Of a stretch of DNA of 64,000 bases, positions 1-10,225 are shown piece by piece. The notes below the pieces were generated by a model. That model made no database searches and was not told where the DNA came from. It worked only from the letters and a program-made list of their open reading frames with translations. Numbering within the stretch: position 1 is the stretch's first letter; each line of letters begins with the position of its first letter. Both the position numbers and the translations under genes were made by a program. Source of the DNA: Quercus robur (lineage: Eukaryota; Streptophyta; Magnoliopsida; Fagales; Fagaceae); NCBI RefSeq assembly GCF_932294415.1, contig NC_065535.1, positions 95,248,862 to 95,312,861 on the forward strand. The letters are read 5' to 3'.

Positions 1-71
1 CCATTATCGGGTTCTCGGAGGAGGATGCAAGACGCCTACACCATCCACACGACGATGCACTCGTCGTCACC

Positions 72-3000
72 TTGCGGGCAGGCGACTACAACATCCACCG
101 GGTGTTGGTCGACAACGGTAGTTCGGCCGACATCATGTATTATCCGGCATTCCAACAAATGAGGATTGATAGAGAGCTGCTAATACCGACAAACGCCCCG
201 CTCGATGGTTTCGGGGGGAGTAGGATATTCCCTTTGGGCGCCGTCACGTTATCGGTGACGGTAGGAGACTACCCCCAACAAATCACCAAGGACGTAACAT
301 TCTTGGTGGTCGATTGCTCGTCAGCCTACAATGCTATTATTGGACGGCCCACTCTCAACTCGTGGAAGGCGGCAACATCAACATACCACCTGATGATCAA
401 GTTCCCAACGGAGTATGGGGTAGGAGAGCTACGCGGAAGCCAAATTGCCACACGAGAATGCTACGTAGCTATGATGGAGGTGGAAGACCAGATCCAGGCC
501 TTGAACATAGAAGAACACCGAACGACGGCAGAACCTACTGAGAAGCTAGAGGAGATAGTTCTCGACAGTTCCAATTCAGATCGAACTACCAGGATCGGAA
601 CGCTTGTCAAACCCGCAATCCGTCAAGAGCTCGTAGCTTTCTTGAGGAGCAATAAGGATGTGTTCGCTTGGAGCCATGACGATATGCCAGGAATCGATCC
701 CTCGGTCATGGTACATAAGTTGAATGTGTTGCCCTCGTTCCCACCCGTCCGACAAAAGAAGAGAGTATTCGCCCCAGAGCGAGACCAAGCAATAGCGGAA
801 GAGGTCCGCAAACTCCAAGATGCAAGCTTTATCAGGGAAGTCTACTACCCCGATTGGCTGGCGAATGTGGTAATGGTGAAGAAAACGAGTGGCAAATGGC
901 GGATGTGCGTGGACTTCACCGATCTTAACAAAGCATGCCCCAAAGATAGCTATCCCCTCCCAAGGGTCGACATCCTAGTGGACTCGACGGCTCAACACCA
1001 ATTGCTAAGCTTCATGGATGCTTTCTCGGGTTATAACCAGATCCGCATGCACGAGGACGACCAGGAGAAGACTTCGTTTGTAACCAGTCAAGGTCTCTTC
1101 TGTTACAAAGTAATGCCATTCGGTCTGAAGAATGCAGGGGCAACATACCAGAGACTAATGAACAAGATGTTCGCACAGCAAATCGGGAGGAACGTCCAAG
1201 TTTATGTCGACGACATGCTGGTGAAGAGCCGGAAGGAGGAAGACCATTTGGAAGATCTCAAGGAAACATTCGGCACACTCCGATCCTACAACATGAAGCT
1301 CAATCCAGGAAAGTGCGCGTTTGGTGTAACGGCAGGAAAATTCCTAGGATTCATGGTATCTCAAAGGGGGATTGAAGCTAACCCGGACAAAATCCGAGCC
1401 ATAATGGAGATGGCCCCCCCGAGAAACGTGAAGGAAGTACAGAGCCTTAACGACAAGGTAGCGGCATTGAATAGATTCGTGTCGAGAGCGACGGACAAAT
1501 GTTTACCTTTCTTCCGAACATTGAAAAAGTCATTCGAGTGGACGGACGAGTGTCAACGAGCATTCGAGGAGTTAAAAACCTATCTATCTTCACCACCTCT
1601 ACTGAGCCCCTCGCAACCAGGTGAAGAGCTCTTCCTCTATTTGGCCGTCTCCACTGTGGCCGTCAGCGCGGCCTTAATCAGAGAGGAGGACAGGGCACAG
1701 AAGCCCGTGTACTACGCCAGCCGGGCGCTCCGCGGTGCCGAGGAAAGATACCAACCTATGGAGAAACTCGCTTTTGCGTTGGTCACGGCGGCTCGCAAGC
1801 TCAAGCCCTACTTTCAAGCCCATACCGTGAACGTAGTGACCGACAAGCCCTTGCGAAGGGCACTAAGTAATCCTGAGGCCGCAGGTCGACTGACGCTGTG
1901 GGCAATAGAATTGAGTGACTTTGACATCAAGTATCGTCCACGTGTGGCCATCAAAGGACAAGCTGTAGCCGACTTCATAGCTGAGTTTACGCATGACGCG
2001 GACAAGGGGGCAGAAGAACCCCCCCAGTGGAACATCTACACCGACGGATCATCCAATAAGCGAGTTGGAGGAGCCGGCATAGTATTGCTGTCACCTGAAG
2101 GAGACAAGATTGAATGTATGGTCCGTCTCGACTTCCCCATTACCAACAATGAAGCAGAATACGAAGCGGTAGCAGCAGGACTCGAACTAGCTAAAGCCGC
2201 CGGAGCTGAAAGTGTGGCCGTGCATTGCGACTCTCAAGTCGTCACCAATCAAGTAAACGGAGATTATGAATGCAAAGGGGAAAGGTTGAAGAGATATCTT
2301 GATCAAGTAAAGGCGAGAGTCGACGGGCTAAAAGCAACGTTCGTCCAGATCCCCAGGGGAGACAATGAGCTCGCTGATCGGCTAGCCAAAGCCGCTTCAG
2401 CAGAACATATGATAACACCGGGTAATGTACTTCCCTTTGTTCAAATCTTTCCGCTAATAGACCCCGACAACATGCAGGAGATACGCTCCGAAAGAAACTG
2501 GACTACGCCGATAGCTTCATACTTAAAGGACGGGATATTGCCTGAAGAGAAGGAGGCAGCCAGAAAGCTAAAAGTCCGAGCGGCAAGGTTCGTCTTGATA
2601 AAAGACATTCTTTACAAGAGAGGTTTCTCCCGTCCTTACCAAAGATGTCTCGGGGTTGAAGAGGCAGACTACGTGATGAGGGAAGTACACGAAGGAATAT
2701 GCGGGAACCATTCTGGATCGCGGTCGTTGGTGCACAAACTGTTACGAGCTGGATATTACTGGCCGACCATGCAAAAGGATGCTGAGTCCTATGTTAAAAG
2801 ATACGACAAATGCCAGAGGTTCAGCAATTTTATCGGACAGCCAGCTGAAGGGCTGACCCCCATAACGGCTCCATGGCCGTTCGCTCAGTGGGGACTGGAC
2901 ATCATGGGACCTTTCCCAACGGCAATAAGGCAGCTAAAGTTCTTGGTAGTGGGCATTGACTACTTCACGAAATGGGTAGAAGCGGAAGCCTTGGCCACCA

Positions 3001-3734
3001 TTACAGAAAAGAACATTAGAAGTTTTGTCTGGCGGAACATAGTATGTAGGTTTGGTATTCCTAGAGTCCTTGTCTCAGATAACGGGAGGCAGTTCGATAA
3101 CGGCCCCTTCCGTGATTTCTGCTCACAACTAGGAATAAAAAACCACTACTCATCCCCCGCCCATCCTCAGGCTAACGGTCAGGTTGAGGTCACAAACCGA
3201 TCCTTGCTAAAGATTATCAAAACTCGGCTCGAGGGGGCAAAGGGCATATGGCCAGAAGAACTGCCAAGCATACTGTGGGCATATAGGACAACGGCGAGGA
3301 CTCCGACAGGAGAGACACCGTTTCGACTGACCTACGGGAGCGAGGCAGTCATCCCAGCGGAAGTTGGGCTCACGAGCTACAGGGTTCACAACCACGACGA
3401 GGGAAGGAATGACGAATCCATGAGGCTACAGCTGGACCTTATAGACGAGGTCAGGTCGGAAGCAGAACAGAGGATCGCTAGATACCAGGATCGCATGTCC
3501 AAACATTTCAACTCCCGGGTCCGACAAAGAAGCTTCCAAGTTGGAGACCTCGTACTCAGGAGGGTCATGGGTACAACTAGAGACCCTACACAAGGAAAAC
3601 TCGGCCCCAACTGGGAAGGACCCTACAGAGTTACGTCGTGGAAAAGGAAAGGGACATACCACCTGGAGACAATAGACGGAGAAAAGCTACCACATCCGTG
3701 GAATGCCGAGCACTTGAGGAAATACTACCAGTGA
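72..3734 (+). CDS. Ty3/gypsy pol polyprotein (PR-RT-RH-aRH-INT)
   Basis: One open frame of 1220 codons encodes the enzymes that copy and insert the element. Visible parts in order: aspartic protease around residues 10-95 with a DNGSS active-site motif; reverse transcriptase around 220-480 with the MPFGLKNAGATYQ block and YVDDM catalytic motif near residue 377; Ty3 RNase H around 520-650; a second RNase H of archaeal type starting at IYTDGSSN near residue 654 and ending near 785; integrase with its zinc-binding region near 880-925, the DDE core (LDIMGPF, VSDNGRQF, QANGQVE), and a C-terminal GPYRV segment near 1190. The doubled RNase H places it in Tat. The true N-terminus is upstream of the window; the first ATG at 72 is only the first in this fragment. 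Confidence 0.93.
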   Translation: MRAGDYNIHRVLVDNGSSADIMYYPAFQQMRIDRELLIPTNAPLDGFGGSRIFPLGAVTLSVTVGDYPQQITKDVTFLVVDCSSAYNAIIGRPTLNSWKAATSTYHLMIKFPTEYGVGELRGSQIATRECYVAMMEVEDQIQALNIEEHRTTAEPTEKLEEIVLDSSNSDRTTRIGTLVKPAIRQELVAFLRSNKDVFAWSHDDMPGIDPSVMVHKLNVLPSFPPVRQKKRVFAPERDQAIAEEVRKLQDASFIREVYYPDWLANVVMVKKTSGKWRMCVDFTDLNKACPKDSYPLPRVDILVDSTAQHQLLSFMDAFSGYNQIRMHEDDQEKTSFVTSQGLFCYKVMPFGLKNAGATYQRLMNKMFAQQIGRNVQVYVDDMLVKSRKEEDHLEDLKETFGTLRSYNMKLNPGKCAFGVTAGKFLGFMVSQRGIEANPDKIRAIMEMAPPRNVKEVQSLNDKVAALNRFVSRATDKCLPFFRTLKKSFEWTDECQRAFEELKTYLSSPPLLSPSQPGEELFLYLAVSTVAVSAALIREEDRAQKPVYYASRALRGAEERYQPMEKLAFALVTAARKLKPYFQAHTVNVVTDKPLRRALSNPEAAGRLTLWAIELSDFDIKYRPRVAIKGQAVADFIAEFTHDADKGAEEPPQWNIYTDGSSNKRVGGAGIVLLSPEGDKIECMVRLDFPITNNEAEYEAVAAGLELAKAAGAESVAVHCDSQVVTNQVNGDYECKGERLKRYLDQVKARVDGLKATFVQIPRGDNELADRLAKAASAEHMITPGNVLPFVQIFPLIDPDNMQEIRSERNWTTPIASYLKDGILPEEKEAARKLKVRAARFVLIKDILYKRGFSRPYQRCLGVEEADYVMREVHEGICGNHSGSRSLVHKLLRAGYYWPTMQKDAESYVKRYDKCQRFSNFIGQPAEGLTPITAPWPFAQWGLDIMGPFPTAIRQLKFLVVGIDYFTKWVEAEALATITEKNIRSFVWRNIVCRFGIPRVLVSDNGRQFDNGPFRDFCSQLGIKNHYSSPAHPQANGQVEVTNRSLLKIIKTRLEGAKGIWPEELPSILWAYRTTARTPTGETPFRLTYGSEAVIPAEVGLTSYRVHNHDEGRNDESMRLQLDLIDEVRSEAEQRIARYQDRMSKHFNSRVRQRSFQVGDLVLRRVMGTTRDPTQGKLGPNWEGPYRVTSWKRKGTYHLETIDGEKLPHPWNAEHLRKYYQ

Positions 3735-3954
3735 TAGCGACACGACAACCAGTTTCTCTTTTAAGACTTTTTGGGAATTATTAACTTTTATTGGCACTGT
3801 TTAACTATTTTTGCTACAATATTGTCGTGCCTTTTTTAAGCCCAAGGGGGCAGGCACTTTTCCTTTACGCATTCTACAATCAGATGCAATTTTTGATCTT
3901 CTACTTGAATGTATGTCATTGCAATTGCCCACAAAAGTTAACGGAAACGATAGA

Positions 3955-4790
3955 AGTCCGCAAGATGGACGGATTATCCTACAGGGACGATCCCACTACG
4001 TCCACAAGGTGGACGGATCATCCTACAGGGATGATAACCATAAGTCCACAAGATGGACGGACACAATATGAAGTCCACAAGATGGACGGATCGTCCTACA
4101 GGGACGATCACCCTGAGTCCACAAAGTGGACGGATCACTAAGGTGGTGAAACATAAGTCCACAAAGTGGACAGATCACTAAGGTGATGAAACAAAAGTCC
4201 ACAAAGTGGACGGATCACTAAGGTGATGAAATATGAGTCCACAAAGTGGACGGATCACTAAGGTAGTGAAACATAAGTCCACAAAGTGACGGATCACTAA
4301 GGTGGTGAAACATAAGTCCACAAAGTGGACAGATCACTAAGGTGATGAAACAAAAGTCCACAAAGTGGACGGATCACTAAGGTGATGAAATATGAGTCCA
4401 CAAAGTGGACGGATCACTAAGGTAGTGAAACATAAGTCCACAAAGTGCACGGATCACTAAGGTGATGAAACATAGGTCCACCAGGTGGACGGATCACTAA
4501 GGTGAGGAAACATAAGTCCACAAAGTGGACGGATCACTAAGGTGATGAAACATAAGTCCACAAAGTGGACGGATCACTAAGGTGATGAAACATAAGTCCA
4601 CCAAGTGGACGGACCACTTAGGTGATGTGACATAGGTCCACAAAGTGGACGGATCACAAAGGTGATGCAATTAGTCCACAAAGTGGACAGATCACTAAGA
4701 TGTTGAAATACATGAAATAAAGTCCTTGAGATGGACGGACTGTCCTACATGAAATAAAGTCCCAAGGTGGACGGATACAATAGATGGACG
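3955..4790 (+). repeat. Tandem array of ~40-bp hairpin units in the 3' region of the Tat element
   Basis: About 18 units of roughly 40 bp follow pol. Each contains GTCCAC-AAA-GTGGAC, a perfect 6-bp inverted repeat around a 3-base loop, followed by a GGATCACTAAGGTGATGAAA-like spacer, itself a short inverted repeat (ATCAC..GTGAT). A higher-order pattern of four units (about 160 bp) occurs twice, near 4150-4310 and 4312-4470. The first three or four units are the most diverged. Tandem repeats in the region between integrase and the 3' LTR are known for Tat elements and can seed satellite DNA. The array carries no coding signal. Confidence 0.9.
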
Positions 4791-5203
4791 TTTTCGCAAA
4801 GTGGACGTATACCGGCTACGTTAAAATTTTCTACAAGTCCATTAAATACGCGATATATTTAAAAGTGATGAACAACGCCACAAAGTGGACGGTCCGCATA
4901 ATAAACCCCTCAAAACAGACGGAGAAGGAAAATCCTCACCGATGTAAATGCTCAATCAACACAAGATAACAAGTCTGCAATGTGGACGGATAATCACAGA
5001 TTAACAAATATTCTCACAAAAATAATCCCTCAAGAAGGTAGACGGAGTTTTAAACAGAGCACCAAACAATTATAAAAAGCATGTGAACTTTTAAGCCAAA
5101 AGCCCCAAAGGCAAATGTTCAATACAAAAAAAAAGGGACGGTTTGTCTTAAAAAATGAATAAAAAAGAAAGACGGATTGTTCACAAAATAAAGTACATAT
5201 GCA

Positions 5204-7344
5204 TCAATCTTTCTTTTCTTCAGCATCTGGGACATCCTTCGACGGGGCGGACTCTCCGTCTCCCTGAGCAGCACCGTCTCCAAAAAGGTCCTCCGTATTT
5301 TCGGAGGCGACGGGGAGGGCAGAAGTCTGGGCTTGGTCCTCAAGTTTGACCATTGTCAAGTCCAGCTCTGGATAAGCCTTCTTGACTTGACGGAGGGAAT
5401 CATCGAATCCTTGGAGGAAGGAGTCCGACAGCTCGCCCAAACAGGACTCCGAGCATCGGTACTCCTCGACGGCTGCCACTTTAGCCTGACGGATCTCTTC
5501 TTTGAGTTGTTTTATCTCAGCTTCTTTGTTCTCTATGACCGTCAGCGAAGTGGCCGTCTTCTCCTCAAGCTCCTTCCTCGCCTGCTCAGAAAGCTCCAGC
5601 TTCTTCTCCATCTTGGACCTCCATCTCTGAAGTTGTCCGAGCTCTTCCTCCGTCTGCTGCGCCTTCGCGTGCACCCGGTCCAAGCTACTCTCACGGTTGA
5701 GACACCGGTCAAGTAGTCCCTTCATCATGACCAAGGACTGCAAGTAGAAAAGAGACCGTCACATAATGTAAGTAACAGGAAGAATGAAAAACAAAAACTT
5801 ATTTGACAAACATAACCAACCTGAGCGACGGCGAAGAGGCCCGTCTCCCCCATGGCCTCCGTCGAATGGTTTCCCAGGTCTTCATAGTCTTCTGCCGTGA
5901 TGATGGACGACAGTTTCTCCAATGCATACTTGGAGTCATCACGAAGAAGGGAAGGAGGTCTCTCTTGCTTACCGTCTGGGACCGCCATCAATCCTTTGCC
6001 CTTCCCCTGCTTCGCTGGGGTGACGGCCTTGTTACCCTCAGCCATTAAGCCAACCACAGGTTCAAGAGAGACCTTTGGTTGCTTAAAGGGACGGTCGGAT
6101 TTTGTCGTCAGTTTCCTTTTAGGGACTGAAGCTGATGCCTTAGGAACCTCCTCGCCGGATTCCCTCTTCTTGACGGCTTGGGACTTGATCAAAGCTCTCC
6201 TCTTTGCGTCATCCATCTCTGCAAATAATGACGGATGAAATTAAAACAAAATAAAGCAAAGTAAATGACAAAGTAAGGTTGACGGGCTTACGTTTGTGAA
6301 CTCGCTCGTCGTATCTTATCGCTTCTTGGGTGGGCTCAGGACCGTCGCAGTACCAATGTATGGTCCTCGGGTTCACCAACTTCGCCCAAGTCCTTTCCTC
6401 CGGCGTAGTCTTCTTGCAAACCTTTTCAAGGAAGCTAAACTCCTCGAGGCTGACTTGTGGGCGCCGTCTACCTGCAAAGAAAGATGATCGAGATTTACAC
6501 ATATAACTGGACGGATATGAAAAGCAACACAAAATTTAGACGGATGCATACGTGTCTGATTTATAACTGCCCAAGTTGTGTCGACGGGCATGAACTCCGT
6601 CTCCCCTGGATGGTTCATCCATCTATCACCCTCCAGGAAGAAGTACCGACTCTTCCAGTCTCTATTTGAGTCTGGGGTCTCAAAGATCACCTTCAACAAG
6701 GGGCTCCGACTGGCAAAACTGTACATCCACCTTGATCCAGAAATCTCGTCTGGACGGTAACAGTGAAGAAATTCACGGACCGTCAATTTCCTTTCCCCGT
6801 TTGACATTGCACCGTAAAGAATCTCCATGGCTATGAAGACCCTCCAGGCGTTAGGGGATATCTGGGTGACGGACAACCCCAGATACTGCAAGAGTTCCCT
6901 ATGAAGGGTAGAAAGCGGGAATCGAAGTCCAGCCTTCAATGCCTGCTCGTACACTCCTACACCGTCTACCCCTTCGTAATAACACTTCTCCGACACATAT
7001 GGTAGACGGATGGAGACATAGTCTGGGATTTGGAAGTTGGTCCTGAAGGTGCTGAAATGTCTCTCCCTGATGACGGATGTAAACCTATGAACAGTCCACT
7101 CTGGCAACATGATGAACTGCCTTAGTCCATCAGCGCCTACAACGGACTCCAGTTGTTGATCCCTGTCATCATCGGAACCCTCTACTTCGACTATCTCCAC
7201 ATCCTCATTTGTTGAGGATGAAGAGGAGGCAGACGGACTCCTACTTTCGCCGGGGCTCTCTTGGTCTTTATGACCGGACGGGTATACATCCTCGTATTCC
7301 GTCCCATCACGAACCACCGACTGGTTACTTGACGCACTAGACAT
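5204..7344 (-). CDS. Antisense gene of the Tat element (coiled-coil protein, putative plant transposon protein type)
   Basis: On the minus strand, four open segments are separated by GT-AG introns: about 7344-6552, 6471-6292, 6219-5822 and 5738-5204. The first has an acidic Ser-rich head and then a globular part (residues about 85-260) typical of the protein annotated in plant genomes as putative plant transposon protein. The last, about 175 residues, is strongly charged and predicted coiled-coil (repeating EEL, KKLEL, KEEIRQAK patterns), ending in an acidic tail. Antisense genes at this place are known in Tat elements; their role is unknown. Reading frames are open and splice sites look intact. 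Exon limits are read by eye and not from transcripts. Confidence 0.75.
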
Positions 7345-7439
7345 TTCCTACAATTGACAATAAAACCTAAGACCGACGGGTTTGAAAGTGTTGACGGGTA
7401 TGGAAAGCCTAACAACAATGCATGGAAGAGAATGTAACT

Positions 7440-7645
7440 TGACTATAGTAAATTAGAAGCACTTACCGAACTTAGCAGAGGATAGGTGACGGTTGGTGTA
7501 ATCAGCGAGTATTCGTCCTCGACGGATTGCACAGATAAGGTTGACGGCTTTTCTCTGACAGGGCTGACGGCTTCGCTCTGACAAGTGTTTTCTGAGTGAA
7601 AATTGAAAAATGAAAGAGTGAGGCGCCTTATATATATAGGAAGTG
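7440..7645 (-). promoter_or_regulatory. Antisense promoter and leader of the Tat antisense gene
   Basis: On the minus strand a TATATATAAGG box sits at about 7628-7638. It is followed by a leader of about 140 bases ending in a consensus donor (CGGTAAGTG) near 7467, and a matching acceptor (ATTGTAG) lies just before the ATG at 7344. This suggests a dedicated promoter with a leader intron rather than read-through from the LTR. No transcript evidence is available. Confidence 0.55.
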
Positions 7646-7919
7646 CACGGAAGACGAAGCGACGCTTCGATCCTATACAACGACCATTCAGAGAGTGACA
7701 CGTGGCATGCTTAATAAATGCTGACAACCTGTCAGTACGTACCAACAGATTTGTACCTGCCATGTATCCGTCAACTGGATGATTCTTCCTTTGACGGGTT
7801 GATCCAGCTAGGACCGTCGTTCTATTTTGCATGAATCCGTCATATCCATATGTAAGGACCGTCACCCCACTGATCCTTTGACCTTAAAGGTGACGGATCA
7901 TTGGGGTGAAGGGGGCAAC

Positions 7920-8371
7920 TGAAGATGATAAAATATTGGGCATGATGGGCTTACCTTAATGGGCCTGACGGATTGGGTCTCTTGGGCCTGCGTAGGTATG
8001 TTCCCAGCTTTGAAGGCCCATCACTACTGACGCAGCAAGGGCCCATGATCCGGTAATGAGAATCCTTGCTCACCACGTTTGGAAGAATTGGGAATAGAGT
8101 CCCACATTGAAAAGATGTGGGAACCAAAAAGGGAAAGTCAACCCCTTATCACTATAAAAGGCGTAATACCCACAGAAATCGAGGTATGCTTTTATGAACC
8201 CTCTCTAACGCACTAAGTAAAACAGAGGAATTCTAACTTGACCGTCGGAGAGTCTTTGGCCGGCACCACACCGGTGCTCTCTGAAGGATTCTTTAGTTTG
8301 TTTCGTCGTGCAGGTTCAATTCGAGTCGCGAGTACGGTGTGACCCATTGGTGACGGTTTTCGACGTCATCA
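7920..8371 (+). repeat. 3' LTR of the Tat element
   Basis: A purine-rich tract (GGGGTGAAGGGGG) ends just before a TGAAGATG start, and the segment closes near ..GACGTCATCA. Inside is a TATA box (ACTATAAAAGG, about 8151-8161), followed by the CGTCGGAGAGTCTTTGGCCGG segment seen in LTRs of this group. Length is about 450 bp. The exact ends are uncertain because the 5' LTR is outside the window and no target duplication can be compared. Confidence 0.7.
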
Positions 8372-8693
8372 CGTAGTTTGAATGTTGAAACGTTGAATTG
8401 GTTCCCACTAATCATACTTATGAATCCAAAAGATAAAAAATAAATAAATAAATAAATAAAAACATGTCAAAAAGAAATGTACTAACTTATTTCTTTAATA
8501 AGTGATTTTTTTTTTTTTTTTTTTTAACTTTACCATCAAACCAAGATATCAATTGAATAAAAAATTTTATCAGTTGAGTTAATTGGAACCAACAAATGAC
8601 ATTTGAACTATAAATTATAAAATTTAAAGAATTAAACTAGGGACAAGAAGAAGTGGTGGAAACTTACCCTGGAACGCAGAAATTGACAATGCA
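8372..8693. other. AT-rich spacer between the LTR element and a LINE
   Basis: Host flank of the Tat element with an ATAA/AAAT microsatellite near 8439-8462 and a poly-T run of about 18 bases at 8508-8525. No coding signal seen. Confidence 0.6.
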
Positions 8694-10010
8694 ATTTTTT
8701 TTTTTTTTTAGAATCCGAAATGTGATGCATTAAAATTAAGGAATACCAGCTAAATCAGCATGGTAAAAAGACATTACATAAGATGGAACATCTTCCATTC
8801 ATATTACACAATTTGGAATATTAGCTGCTAACTGAGTCAAGTTGTGCGCAACTGAATTACCCTCTCTCTTAGTATGAGAGTAGGACAATTTAGAAAAACC
8901 TGTAGCTACATTTAGAGTGTCTTGTACCAGCGAACCAAAAGGTGCTAGCTCGGGTTACTAGAGTTCAAAGCTAACATTACTATTGAAGAGTCACCCTCCA
9001 ATACAACTTGTGACAGCCCCAGCTCCCTGGCAAACACGATAGCCTTTGTCCCCACCAAAACTTCTTTATCATGACCTTAATATCATCACAAAGCCCCAAT
9101 GGTAATTTAAAGCACCCCATAACATAAGTAGGGATAACTTGGAGCACGGATTTAATTAGGACCTCTCTCCCGGCTTGAGAGAGCAACTTACCCTCCCAAC
9201 CTTGGAGCTTTCTCCATACCCTCTCTTTTATGTAATTGAAGCTTGCCTTTTTTTCCCTACCCACAAGGGAGGGAAGACCCAAATATTTCTCATAAGACTT
9301 CACTTCTTGGACTTGGAGAATATTCTTTATGCTTGATTTTGCTTCCTCAATGGTGGACTTGCTAAAGAAGATAGCAGTCTTATCTTTGTTGATCGTTTGC
9401 CCCGACCAAGATTCATATTCACTCAATAATTTCAACACATTAGTGCAATCCTCAACGATGGACCTGCAGAAAAGCAAGCTATCATCTGCAAAAACACAAG
9501 TGGGTTAGTTTTGGGCCTCGTTTGCACAAGGAAAAGCCCTTAATCTCCCCATTCCTCACCAAATGTTTAATAAGGACATGAAGTCCTTCCGTACATAAAA
9601 GGAAAAGGAAATGAGATAGGGGGTCTCCTTGTCTAAGACCTCTTTTGGGATGGATCATTCCAATGGGCTCCCCATTTACCATGATAGAGTACGACACCGT
9701 TTTCACACAACTCATTATGAGAGCTATCCATCTAGCACAAAATCCCATTTTCTCCATTAGCTTCTCCAAATACACCCATTCCACCCGATCGTAAGCTTTA
9801 CTCATGTCTAATTTAATAGCCATAAAACTATGTTTTCCTGTATTATGGTGCTTCATATGATGAAGAGTCTCAAATGCAACCATAATATTGTCTGAGATAA
9901 GTTTATCTTTTGCAAAAGTAGATTGATGCTCACTAATTAGGGAAGGTAGAAAATTCTTCAACCTATTTGCTAAAACCTTAGCATAAATCTTAGTATGACC
10001 ACGATTTCTA
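8694..10010 (-). mobile_element. L1-like LINE, 5'-truncated and internally deleted
   Basis: On the minus strand, 10010 to 9000 encodes the reverse transcriptase of a plant L1-type LINE: the KVLANRLK block, MAIKLDMSKAYDRVEW, the GLRQGDPLS motif, then KYLGLPSLVGR and the downstream LLSQAGREVLIKSVLQ region. The FADD catalytic box is missing: the frame breaks near 9480 just before it should appear. Near 9050 the ..KKFWWGQ sequence jumps straight into an RNase H domain (AIVFARELGLSQVVLEGDS, then KREGNSVAHNLTQLA near 8870), so the zinc-knuckle segment between them has been deleted. A poly-T run at 8694-8709 is the poly(A) tail in reverse. No clear target duplication was found. Nonfunctional. Confidence 0.88.
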
Positions 10011-10225
10011 TTAATAAAAAATCAAAAAATATTACGCCCACTAAGTTAAAGAAGTGGGATGGCAACCAATCGGAATGAATTGAAGTTTCTCTAATTTTTT
10101 TTTTATTGAGATAATGAGTTTGGTACTTTTTTTTTTTTTTTTTTTAACGATTAATGGGTTCGGTATTTTTTTGCATTCCTTGCTTATGTAGGAGCGAAAA
10201 AACATGGTTAATTTAGACAAAAGCT

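Larger units (their letters stand above)
1..8371 (+). mobile_element. Tat-lineage Ty3/gypsy LTR retrotransposon, 5' part outside window
   Basis: The window opens inside the protease part of an LTR retrotransposon. In order it holds a long pol frame, a tandem repeat array, an antisense gene, a purine-rich tract near 7904-7915 and a 3' LTR. The domain order protease, RT, RNase H, a second archaeal-type RNase H, then integrase, together with a long 3' region carrying tandem repeats and an antisense gene, is the known signature of the Tat clade (Retand, Grande and Ogre kin). The 5' LTR and gag lie before base 1. The pol part looks whole, with no break in the long frame, so insertion was probably recent. 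LTR-to-LTR divergence cannot be measured here. Confidence 0.93.

Noticed and set aside
3990-4720. CRISPR-like regular repeats
   Set aside because: Units are contiguous and related along their whole length with no unique spacers, in a plant LTR retrotransposon; this is a tandem array.
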